From: Absidia repens
Lineage: Eukaryota; Mucoromycota; Mucoromycetes; Mucorales; Cunninghamellaceae
DNA length: 64,000 nucleotides
NCBI GenBank assembly: GCA_002105175.1
Contig: MCGE01000006.1
Location: 2,009,580-2,073,579, forward strand
Direction: 5' to 3'
A program made the translations under genes and the position numbers. Shown here one piece after another: positions 36,901 through 48,051 of this stretch (position 1 is its first letter; each line of letters begins with the position of its first letter). The notes below the pieces were generated by a model. The model had not been told where the DNA came from. It did no database searches and worked only from the letters and a program-made list of their open reading frames with translations.

Positions 36901-39900
36901 TGCTCACTGACTTGGCCAATGAATCTCAACACGATGCTCATGCTCATTATTGGTTAGCAGCATGTTATGAAGAAGGGATCGAAGGCACTTGTACTCCTGA
37001 TTTAAAATTGGCCTTTGATCATTATCTGTTGGCTGCAAAGACCGGTGACACCGATGCTGAATTTCAGGTACGTAATAAACCAGGCGATTTGGCGGTTGGT
37101 TGGTTTATGATCATTGTATGCGTTTTACTGACAATAGCAATTTATTTATAACTATAGGTTGCACTGATGCTATCGAATGGTCAAGGTATTCCTCGTGATC
37201 GCAAATCTGCCTTCCATTGGTACAAAAAGGCTGCTGACAAGAACCACAAAACGGCCCTGTATAGTCTGGGACTTTTTTATGCGAAGGGATTGGAAGGAAA
37301 ACCAAAAGATTTACTCCGTGCTCGTATATGTTTTGAAAAAGCTGCTCGATTCGGTGTGGCTCCGGCCATGACTTCTTATGCCACGTTGTGTCGTGTAGCG
37401 TCTCTTCAATCGGGTCCTCAGCAACAGGAACAACGAGAACAAGCTATCTATTGGTACCAAAAGGCTGCTGCTACCGGTGATGTTGTCGCCCAACGTGAAC
37501 TGGGTCTCATTTACGATGCTGGACTTGGCGTGCCTCGAAATCATGAAACTGCCTTTGAATACTTCCAACAAGCATCTTCTAGCAATGATGCTCAAGCCAC
37601 TCTTTTACTCGGAAGCTACTACCAAAATGGAATGGCCGTTGAAAAGGATCTGGAGAAGTCCATTGAACTCTACTTGAAGGCGGATCGTTTGGGTGCTTCT
37701 GTGTAAGTCTTTTTTTAGCCCAATTCACTTATGTATAACTTTTTCTGACTTTTCTTTCTTGGGGGTGGTATGACTTATTTTTTTTTTTTTTTTTTTGCCA
37801 ATGAATAGTGCGCCTTTTGCTGCTGCTCAGGTGTATCACTCGCTAAACCAATTTGAAGAAGCCTATGCCCATTACAAAAAATCTGCTGATGACAGACGTC
37901 TTGCCCATAATCGCATTGGTCGCACCTCGAAACTGATGGTGGCTCGTTATATTCTCAGTTATGTTCCTATGGAAAGCGACACCAACCCTACTATTCCACC
38001 CTCTGGCACCCTTACAAAAGAAGACGCATTCAGTATTCTTTACTCTCTCGCAACAAATGATCACTTTGAACCTTCTTTCTACTGGTTAGGTAAGTGAGCT
38101 CCTATGATATAAGACCTGTGACATTATATATGTATTAAATCGTTTTATTTTTATGCAGCTGACTGTTACGGAACTGGAAATGGTGTTCAAAAGAATCTGA
38201 TGGAAGCTCTCCCTTGGTACCACAAAGCTGCTGATGAATTGAAAGACGTTGAAGCTATGATGAAATTGGCATCGATTTATGAACAACTTGGTGAACAATC
38301 TACTCAATCATTTCATTACTATCAACTTGCCGCCGACATGGGTCACGCCGCTGGACAACACCAATTAGGTAAACTAATTTTGTTTTTTCTCGAACTTTAA
38401 AAAAAGCAAACAAATCATAAACATCTATTTACTTTATTAGGAATGGCCTATTGGAGGGGAAGTCTCGATACAGTAATCAATCTCGGTGATGCGGTTGTTT
38501 GGCTAACTCGATCAGCTGCTCAAAAATATGCTGCCAGTCACTGGGCTCTTGGACAAATGGCTCTCGAAAACGGTGATCAAGATGTGGCTATTGAATGGTG
38601 GCGAAGATCAATTGACCTTGGGTATACACCTGCAATGCGAGCTCTTGCACGGTTACTGCTACAAAATACCGAAGCAATGCATGAATCTGACAATAACAGC
38701 AACAACAATGACACCGACCATTATCAACAACATGAAGAAACCAATGCTGATCTAGATCGCGCTATGGAGCTATTGACTGAAGCAGTTGAAAATGGCGATA
38801 CTGACTCTCTTGTTTATCTGGGTCGACTCCATCAAATCAAGGCCGTACATTCCACGTCCAATGCATCTGATGTTTCTTCCTATAATCAGTCTCTTCGACA
38901 TGGTACCTCATCCGCCAGTGACTTGACCACCACAACAACAACACCTCAAAACCAACCTTCTTCACGCGACTCGGGTGTATGCCAGGACAACGACTCTTAT
39001 ATGGCCGATGGCGGCGATCAAGATTTGGATGATGATGAAGAAGTGGAATTCGTACGACAAAAGCAACTACAGGAACAAGAACTCGCTACTCGATGTTTTG
39101 AACAGGCTGCTGCCATGGGCAATGTGGATTCAATGTTTTTGGCTGCTGAATCATGGCATTCTCAACAACAATACGCTGCTGCTCTTGAATACTATGAACG
39201 TGCTGCTCAACATGGTCATTTACTTTCTCGTGTGATGCGTGCTCGGTATCGTCTAGCAGGTCTCGGTGGTATGGAATCTGATCCGTCTTTGGGTTACCAG
39301 GTAATTTTTAGACAGAAAAAATAAAAATAAAAAAGGAACCAACCGGGGATTTTGGAAACGGTTTCACTCACAGTTAAAAAAAAATTAATTTTTTAAGGAA
39401 CTTTTGGATTGCGCTGTTCAAAATCAATGTGTGGATGCGTACAATTCTCTCGGTCAATGTAATGAACTTGGACTCGGCACAACACAAGATGATCAAGCTG
39501 CTCTCGATTGGTATTTACGCTCGGCAGATCAAACGCAAGATTCTGAAGCCATGTTCCGTATCGGCAAGTTATATGCTCAAGGTCGTGTCCCTACCCCTGA
39601 TGGCCAACATAAGGACGTGGAAGCTTTGAAATGGTACAAATTTGCAAGCGAAACAAGAAACCACACTCAAGCTCATTACGAAATTGGACTCTACCTCGCC
39701 CGTGGCATCACAACAACAACAACTTCTTCGTCTTCTTCCATTTCGTCCTCCTCTGCATCACTTCCTCGTTTAGCATCTCCTCGATCATCATCCTCTTTAT
39801 CATCCTCATCATCCTCATCATCCACCGTTTTGATATCAGCAGATCGAGAAGCAGCAAAAGCGCATTTCCAACATGCTAGTGAGCAGGGCGATATGAATGC

Positions 39901-40908
39901 GATGTACGAATTAGGGCAATTACTGCTTATGGATGAAGACGTCACAACAACAACAACCGCAGTCGCCACTCTGGATATGAATGACCGACGCGTGGGGCTA
40001 GACTGGCTGCTTAATGCAGCACAAATGAACCAGCGGGATGCATTGCGGGAGCTCGGTAAGATGTACCACTCCGGAAAATCATACGGCAACAGTGACGATG
40101 ACGACTCTTTGATGGTGGAACAAAATTCGGCACTCGCCTACGACTACTTTATTCGCTCCGCAAACCAAGGTGACAAGACAGCCATGCTTTTTGTAGGGAT
40201 CTACTATGAACACGGTATCCATGTACATTTGGATTTTTCACTGGCGCGACAATGGTATGAAATGGCGGCGCGTAATGACTGGTGGCTTGCAGAACTCGCC
40301 CTGGCCCAATTATTACATCAACAAGTAGACAGTCGTGAAGAAGCTTACCGATACTTTACTTTGGCTCATCAACACGCTCCCGAATCTCAACGACAACCGG
40401 CCACCATCATGCTTGCACGTTATCATATACGAGGTTGGGGCGGTGTCTCAGTGCAATTGGAACAGGCTGCCTCGCAATTGATTACCATAGCCGAAAATGA
40501 AAATCAGGTCAAGGTGTATCTGGAAGTGGCACAATGTTATGAATTTGGCATCGGTGTGGATCAAGACGTGACCAAGGCATTTGAGTGGTACGACCGTGTC
40601 GTTCAACATCATCATCATCCCGGTGATGCCTCGTCTCAAGCTTTGGATGAAGAAGATCGGGAAGATTTGGCCGAGGCCGTGTTTCGTTTGGCAGAATTTC
40701 ATCGACGTGGATGGGCAGTGCCAAAGGATCAACAAAAAGCAAATCAGTTATATCAACTCGCTGTGCAAAAAGGTAATCCATCAAAGGAGGGGCACATTTG
40801 ACTCACGGATGAATTCTCATTCTTTCTTTTGTTTATTTTTTTGTAGGATCCAAGGAAGCTCAAGAGTATCTGACTCATCAACAAGGACAAGCATCTTCGT
40901 CTTCTTGA
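33998..40908 (+). CDS. Giant Sel1-like repeat protein, predicted N-myristoylated
   Basis: Nine exons (33998-35745, 35821-36016, 36120-37067, 37158-37702, 37809-38089, 38159-38368, 38441-39300, 39398-40772, 40847-40908) give 2074 aa with all phases consistent. The start is MGNETSR, a strong N-myristoylation context (Gly2, Ser6, basic 7). About 400 residues of Ser/Thr/Pro/Gln-rich sequence precede dozens of Sel1-like repeats, e.g. ALLYYKAACEQNDPSAHYLLGLHY, AIYWYQKAAATGDVVAQRELGLIYDAG and ALDWYLRSADQTQDSEAMFRIGKLYAQG. Ser-, Thr- and Asp-rich insertions interrupt the solenoid. Sel1 solenoids are protein-protein scaffolds; fungal Skt5/Chs4 chitin-synthase activators also use them (family knowledge). 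Unlike those, this protein has no C-terminal CaaX box. Confidence 0.92.
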
Positions 40909-42318
40909 AATATATGATTACTACACTCTTTATCCCTCCCACTCCTTCCATACTTGACTGGTTTATTATTTTCCTTAGTTTCTTTAGTTTATATTCTATA
41001 TCTTACATTTATTTATTATTATTGTATCTTTACTTTATTCAGTTACCCCATTATCTCGATATCCTCCCAACCCCATTATTATTCACCTACTGTTATATTT
41101 TATACCCCTGGTTTAACATTTAGTTTATTTATTTTTATTTTGTCTCATATGCTCACTCACACATATATTCCCTTCCTATGTATTATGAACTCCCCTCATT
41201 ATTATTATTATTATTATTATTATGTGTCTTTTTTATCTTTTTTGTCCCCATTTGATGTTTATTCATCTTATATTAGTATAGAATCTTTGTTTCAAAAAAA
41301 TGTACAAAATAAAAATAGTAATCTTTTCAACTCATCCTACTGAACCCCTACGTTTGTCTCTCTCTTGTGTTACCTTTTTTTTTTTTTTTTTTTTTGTGTA
41401 TCTCGTGACATTGATGGTCCGCTTATTGGGACTGCATGACTCAAACCCGATAAATTGATAGATAGATACCGAGAGAGCTGATATGCCAATGCTCTCGCTG
41501 TTATTGTTCTTCCAGTGTACACAGTGAATGATGACGATGATAACCATAAAAAGATCTCCCCTTTTTGCTTTTTCGGTGGATGGATGATCCGTCCGTGTTC
41601 CCTACTTGTTTAGCCGAACCGTGTCATTCTATAAGAGAAGGAAGGATGATGTATCCTCAGAAAAACTGACAGGTGGTGAAAATATGAGCTGACCAAAAAA
41701 AAAAAAAAAAAAAAAAAATATTCAACGCCAAAAGACCATTACAAAGTGTATATGTTGAAAGAATGAAAACCGATGACTTACAAAGAAGGAAGTCCATGTT
41801 CTTTTTTTTTCTTTCGGGTAAATCACGCCTTTTGCAAGTGCCGCTTAAAAAAAAAAAACGATCAAATGAATTTTAAAAAAGGCGATGATCCGACTAGGCG
41901 TTGTTTGAGATTCATATCAAAACAATAGAAACCTTACCTGTTATGTTTTCTTTTTACATTAAAAAAGGGAGGAATCACGCTCACATACTCAGCTTTGAAA
42001 AGAGTGCTGGTGGGAATGGTTTCAAAAAAAGTTACTTATAATCTATAACGACGTGTTATTCTTTAAACAAAAAAGAACACCATATATATAAATCATTCAT
42101 GGTCAGGGTCACTATTATTTTCTTACATATCACATCCGCCGCCCTCTCAAATTGTATATAAAAAATCTTTTCAAACCCAGCGATCGGTTACACTTCGCGT
42201 TAGATTATAAAAGGGCAAGCGTTGAGAAAAATTTTCTGTCCTTTTTGACATCTCTTTCACTCTCTCTATCATATTTCAAATCTATTTCGTTTTCTTTTTT
42301 TTTTTTCATTCTACAACT
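40909..42318. other. Intergenic
   Basis: Begins with the Sel1 gene 3' end (TTAGTTTCTTTAGTTTAT at 40975 on) and a (TTA)n stretch near 41197-41222. Poly-T near 41369-41394 and poly-A near 41697-41719. The 180-aa forward ORF at 40581-41123 runs off-frame out of the Sel1 exon and is not real. Confidence 0.45.
42154..42164 (+). promoter_or_regulatory. TATA-like element
   Basis: TATATAAAAAA lies about 160 nt upstream of the start at 42319 and is followed by a long pyrimidine-rich leader, a usual fungal core promoter layout. Confidence 0.4.
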
Positions 42319-43103
42319 ATGGGTGCTTCTATTCGCAACATGTTTACTTTTAACAAAAAATCACATCGATCACAACAAAAGCAAAAGCAGCAAGATAAGT
42401 CTCGAGAATCATCGCTCTCACCCTCCTCATCGGTTGCCTCTTTTTCTACTATGTCTACCTCAGGTCCACAAACACCCACCACCCCTGCTCAGAACAAGAT
42501 ATCCGCGGGATTTTCCGTACCTTGGAACCATATTGGTCATTTTATCACCCACAGCAACACTACTGGTGTCACTTTGACATGGATCAGACCATGGCGCTGG
42601 AACAACACTATCAAGGCGGTCGAACCAAGCACATGACATTGGCGCTCCATGATGAAAGTGGATCTTCTTGTACGGTGCACTTCTATCAACAACAACAACA
42701 GCAGCAACTAAAAGATGGTGGACTGCATTTTGTGATGGGCAAAACACTGCATCGCACCGTGGCACCGGTATGGTGGTTTGAACAGGATCTTCCGGATGGC
42801 AGCAAAGGCATGTGCCGATTTGAACATAAGAATCAGGTCCGGTTGGAAGCTTTGTCAGAGGATCGCACTCGACTCTCTTTAGTGGACAGTGGATTGGAAA
42901 ATGCGTCGACGACAGTGATCATGACCAGCAATGGACAAGAAGAACAACAAGAAGAAATGCGCGGCTTGCTCTATGTCCATGCTCATCCTCCTCCTATGCA
43001 TTCTTTGGATCAAAAATTACAAGATATCTATTCTCCATCTACCATCAATGTCGCTACCGGTCCTTTTGATATGGCTATTTTACAACGTCGTGGCTCCATT
43101 TAG
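42319..43103 (+). CDS. WWE-like domain protein, apparent one-base frameshift
   Basis: The start MGASIRNMF and a Ser/Gln/Lys-rich segment are in one frame to about 42490; the rest is in another and has no ATG. Adding one C in the CCACCCC run near 42480-42487 joins them into one frame, and no GT-AG intron achieves this. The joined product is about 261 aa. The downstream part reads DIRGIFRTLEPYW, HYWCHFDMDQTMALEQHY, DESGSSCTVHFYQ and VAPVWWFEQDLPDG, a Trp/Tyr/His pattern resembling WWE domains and the N-terminal region of DDHD-type phospholipases; this is tentative. The stop TAG is the first of TAGTTTAGTTTA. Confidence 0.6.
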
Positions 43104-43190
43104 TTTAGTTTACCCCCTTTTTTTTATCTATTTATTCCTTGTATATATTTATTCCTTTATTACCATTGTAAACATTATATCAATAATAAA
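43101..43190 (+). terminator. 3' end signals of the WWE-like gene
   Basis: TAGTTTAGTTT starts with the stop codon (43101-43111) and AATAAA lies at 43185-43190. Confidence 0.5.
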
Positions 43191-44916
43191 AAAAAAATTG
43201 TTACTTGACATCATTCTATCATCATCATCGTCATTTAGTGTTTTTGTATTACAGCTGGTTGGCACTATTTTTTTTTATGACACTAGCCACACTGTGGCGC
43301 CACCCTCTGGCGCACCGACCGACATCATTGCCCCCAAGGGACCGGACTCTGATACATAAAATCACTCAACAGTCATTTGAAAATTTAGTGATAGAACACC
43401 ACGCACAATCATATGCGAACATCTTTATTTGCATTTTGTAGTTAGAAATGGCTATGATAATCCGCGTCCTTCTTTTTTTTTTTTTTTTTTTTTATCTCAC
43501 ACTGCAAAAACAAAAAAAAGGGTACTGCCCCAAAACGGCGGGGGTTCAATTGATTTTTTTAAAGCCATGTGATTTCTACTTTTATTGTTTTTTTCTTTTC
43601 TCTTTTCTTCTACATTGATGTCCTCCGAGGGTCTGGTGATCATGGAGTGGGATTTTTATTAGCTTTAGAGGGTTTTGAAAAAGGGCATGACAAAGGACAT
43701 GGGGAAACCCTTTCATTTTGGATGTAGGATATGTAGAATGCTTTTGTGTCAATGGTCAGGTGTGTTCACTGACCTGGATTTATTCAAGAGATCAAACTGT
43801 CTGGTTTGTACATGTTTCTGGTATGGAATGGTGACATACTGGTGGGCTCAGCGATTTCTGGAATGGATTGGTGATTTGCTGGTGGGATCAACATTTGCTG
43901 GGCAAAGTGATGATGGTTTTAGAATAGGCTGCTTATTTTTCTTATTTTTATTAGGTGATGCTCTATATATCCATATTGCTGCAAGCAACTCACTGGTTTG
44001 ACTCCGTACTTCTTATATAGTATCCCATCCCATAGAAATAGCATAGATACAATAGATTAAATATACTAGTGATAGTTTTATTAGTATGTGGAATAGCCAT
44101 TATATTAAAATAAAATTGTTATTATTTTACTGCTTTTTACTTTTGTCTCCACATAGTTTTATTACTTTGTACTGTGTATGCCAATCCTGTCACCAGTTTT
44201 TTTTTTTTTTTTTTTGTTACTCTTCTAAAAAAGTGGTCCAGATTTGAAAAAAGCGCTGGCTCTGGTTCCTTAAAAGAGAACGGCTGCTATGCCTGGTTGG
44301 AAAGAAAGTGTGTTCCCACAAAATAAGAATTGCCTATATTGCGAGTATTGGACGATGAAAAGTGTTAGCTATGATGGATGCTGAAAAATATTGACTATGG
44401 TTGACGCTAACATGTCTTGTGTGTATGATGGATGCTGAGAGATGTTGACTGCGTTGACTGCGTTGAAAAGGCGTTGGCGTTGATGAGTGCTAAAAAGGAA
44501 ATCTGCGAAATTTAGATCATTCTTTATTAGAGGGAGGCATGGAGCATAGTATCATTGTCTAGAATTTAGAACATAGGTTTTGATCTTTTAATCTTCCTTT
44601 TAGTTGGGGGGGGGACACTAAAACAAAATAAATAAAGGCTAAACTGAACATCGGTGAAATCATATCTGAGCTATCTTGGTAGTTCTGCTGATGTTCAATC
44701 GATTTCATGCTTCACGGTTACACATGCACCACTTCTATCTAGGAAGATATTCATTGGCACTATCCTTCTCTTTTAATTAACTAATTTATCCTACTAGCTT
44801 CGTCATCGTCATCATCATCATCCCAGTGTAAATACATAACAAAATTAAAAAAAGATTGTTTTTATTCAAAGAGGGGAATGAAATATAAAGCTAGACTGAA
44901 TTCTAATCTAAATGGA

Positions 44917-44917
<1 letters not shown>
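43104..44917. other. Intergenic between convergent genes
   Basis: Contains a repeat-family fragment (43655-43745), a 40-bp imperfect direct repeat at about 43819-43898 (CTGG.ATGGA.TGGTGA...CTGGTGGG twice), and GATGCTGA..GATGTTGACT repeats near 44380-44460. No gene. Confidence 0.45.
43655..43745 (-). repeat. Dispersed repeat family, fragment F
   Basis: Matches the stem-loop core of the family: TTAGAGGGTTTTGAAAAAGGGCATGACAAAGGACATGGGGAAACCCTTTCATTTTGGATGTAGGAT-like sequence, with the GGGTTTT / GAAACCC arms preserved. Flanking parts are missing. Confidence 0.65.

Positions 44918-44956
<39 letters not shown>
44918..44956 (+). repeat. (CTA)13 microsatellite overlapping the GUP1 stop codon
   Basis: Thirteen perfect CTA units. 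On the minus strand these are thirteen TAG codons in frame with the end of the GUP1-like gene; the first is its stop codon. Confidence 0.9.
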
Positions 44957-44957
<1 letters not shown>

Positions 44958-47318
44958 ATGAGGTATCTTTTGTCGCCGCGCCGTTTTTCTGATTCCCGTA
45001 GTTCAAACATCACTTGCACACCAACGAATAAGGTACAGGCCACCGACACTAAAAACAAAAGACCTATACAAGAAAAAAAAAGGGGAACGGGGCGAGGAGA
45101 TGATGAGTACGCGCATCATCAAAAAAAAAAAAAGCATCAGGAATTCGTTCTTACCATCCCTAGTTCCAAAAATCTGTGATAACATATCCTTCATGCCGTC
45201 CAATCCTACGCAGAAACCAACGAGATTTGCAATCATCATCATCAAGATATTGCCCACAGCACCGATACCACACACAATGCGGTAATACGGTTTGTTTCCA
45301 AACTAGACAATGAATAAACAAAAAGACCAGTGAGTTGAGTGAGGTATACTCCCGCCCCCTCCTACAATTTTCTTTTCTTACCTTTTTATAGCTGAAAAGT
45401 TGTGATCCAATGATTTCAGGCAACAGGAAGAGGCAAATCAACCAACCCCAAGCTAAAAGTTTCAATTCGATGTCGTGCCATAAGGCAACAAAGGTAAACA
45501 CAATCCACATGTTGAACATAAAGTACTTAGCACCACCCAAAGGCACATACACATAGCGAATCAGCCACCTGTTGAAAGTACGATGCCAACTTTTCCAGAA
45601 TCTCTGCGCGGAGAAATTGTTGCTCATACACCGCACCATATTTTCCTCCGTCCATACCCCATCCGCCAATGCCCAAAGTCGAAAGAATCGCCATGGAATC
45701 AGCAGTTTCATCCAAATAATCACCAAGTTGAAGTACCCAATCATACTGAGCTCCAAGGGGGTATCGCCATCCCATGCCTTTTCTTTACTGATCGCTACCA
45801 CGTAGATGTAGTGTAATGTCCATTCCATCAATAAAATCACAGCAACAAGTCGGATCGCATAAGTGGCTACAAATCGGCGTGTCACATTGGGTGAAGGGAT
45901 ATACATCTAACCGAGAAAAATAAATAAAGGGGGAGGATGTTCAATTTATCCGTATCGTTTTATATTCCACTCTTCCCTGTTACTCTTTTATTACCTGAGA
46001 AATAAAGTCATTGTATGTAAGGATCGGTCCACACAGATAGAGAGGGGTATATAGAACATAGGCCAAAAAGTAAGTATAGTTGTAATCTGCCGGTTTGCAT
46101 GGAATATCAATTCGATCCCTATCCGAAAGAGCTGATACCTTCAAATCATCATCACTCTTCTAATCACAAAATAAAAAATTATATGATGAGCAATGAATGA
46201 ATGGTTTATCACAAGAGAGCCAAATATCCCTTTCTGCGCCCTAGCATGTCTTTCATGGATGCATATTTTACCTCGTATTCAAGTCGCGTTTTCTTGGTTT
46301 GCCAGTAATAGTCCATGTTGAATGAAATCAATCGAAGCATCACGAAATTGAATAAAATATGCCATCTTGGGAGCACACCATGGTATTCATCCTAAATATA
46401 TCCAAAGAAAATAAATAGGAAAAATGAGATTTTCATTGTATAACTAGGTCCATGCCATCAAATCCAACCCTTACCAACCAAGCGATAGCAGGATGAAGCG
46501 TACCAAAAGAATAGCCATTGTTTGCTTCGTTGAGAAACAAAACACCCAAATTGAAAACCCACGACAAAAGAGGATTCAGTTTGCTGCCGCCTGTCAATCG
46601 TCCGATACAATAGCTCGTGGAGATGATGATCAAAATCTTGAGCGCACTCGTACCGTGAAGAGCTGCTATGATGGCCAGTGAAGTGAGTGCCAACGATCGT
46701 AGTCGTCCATCCGTTCCTTGCGTGTAAGTGGCTATCGTCTTATTGATTCCAATAAATAGAGTCGCCAGAAAGAGGAGCTTGGGCAAATTGTCGCGAAACT
46801 GGGCATACTGGGCATCGCTGTTATCCTAATAGTAAAACAATACATAGATGTTATACGGTGAGTCTTGGACTTTTATCTTTTTCGTGATGTGTGTATTTTC
46901 CTGTTTACTGTACCACTTTTCGCCCAAAGAGCCAGCCATCGGATAATCTTGAGGCATATTCTTGATAATGTGGATTGGTTTCTATGGCGGAAAAGAGAGA
47001 AAACAGGTGTTAGTCATGATATTTAACCATGTGGAAGAAGTGATATATTTACCTTTGCTTACGCTATGTGCAACATAAAACATGTATGGTACAATGACAA
47101 TGAAGCACACATAGTAAAAATAAAATTCTATAGGCAATCAAAGTTGTTAGTAAAAAAAAAAAAAAAAAAAAAAAAAAATTCCCTTCAAGATGAACAATTG
47201 TAGATTATGTTACCTAAAGTATTCCAGCGAGAAGGACTAGTGGTGATGGACCTAGTTGGGTTATGACTAGTAGCTTTTTCATCTTTTGATGACGGTAAGA
47301 GGAACCTGTCATAATCTG
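44954..47318 (-). CDS. GUP1: GUP1-like MBOAT acyltransferase, first exon not found
   Basis: Nine exons traced: 47318-47214, 47127-47053, 46981-46914, 46825-46475, 46391-46272, 46159-45995, 45906-45382, 45302-45155 and 45063-44954, all phases consistent, 554 residues. Landmarks are [79 protein letters not shown] and the MBOAT His in [17 protein letters not shown], plus many membrane segments. Yeast Gup1 remodels GPI lipids by adding a C26 fatty acid in the ER (family knowledge). The first traced exon is entered in phase 1 through an ACAG acceptor and has no in-frame ATG, so a very short upstream exon must supply the start; none was identified with confidence. Confidence 0.88.
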
Positions 47319-48051
47319 CTGTCCAAAAATTAAACAGGATGATCAACCGTTAAAAGAAGGAGAGGAAAAAGTATGTGAACAAAAAAAAAAAAAGAAAATG
47401 GCGTTTAAAAAAAAGAAAAAAAAAATTGGACAACCCTATTTTGGGAAATTCAAATTACACTGACCAGCTACCCGTGCTACTGTCTAGTTAGGGGTACAAA
47501 ATATTTTTAGCTGGATTTGGTCCCACTTCATACTACTGAAATGAAGATAATACGGTAAACTACACGGTTCATTTGTTATTGTTACTATTATTATTTTTAA
47601 CCAACGAAAGCTGCAGTTCAGTGTTACCGGTTCAGGGACGTTCTTTATATGATATAAAACTGAACAATGTTACTGATCTATTTTGTACGCACTGCACAGA
47701 GTACTGTACTATATAGTACATACAGTGCTGCATGCACCACAGCCAGGAATTTCCTCTAATGATTCTTAAGGTTTTTCAACTCATATTACTGTTGTCAATG
47801 GGAACGACATATCAAGTATAGCGTAGGTTAATTTTGTAGACGGACATTGAAACGAAATATTTCTAGTGCCACTTTTTGCACAAAAATAGACAAGCAATCA
47901 AAATCTTTTTTTTTATATTTTATTTTTTCTTTCTTCCATCCAATTCCTCAAGCCCTCTCCTTCCATCGTTTCTCCCTCTCTATCCCATCCTCCACTTCAA
48001 CCCATTTCTCTCCTTTTGCATATTTGAAACTTTTGATATACTTTGCCAATA
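47319..48051. other. Bidirectional promoter region of GUP1 and the Kre9-like gene
   Basis: Contains a perfect 16-bp palindrome TGTACTATATAGTACA at 47705-47720, and pyrimidine-rich leader sequence from about 47905. The missing first GUP1 exon should lie here. Confidence 0.45.

Noticed and set aside
40581..41123. Forward ORF of 180 codons
   Set aside because: Off-frame reading of the last Sel1 exons continuing into AT-rich 3' sequence.
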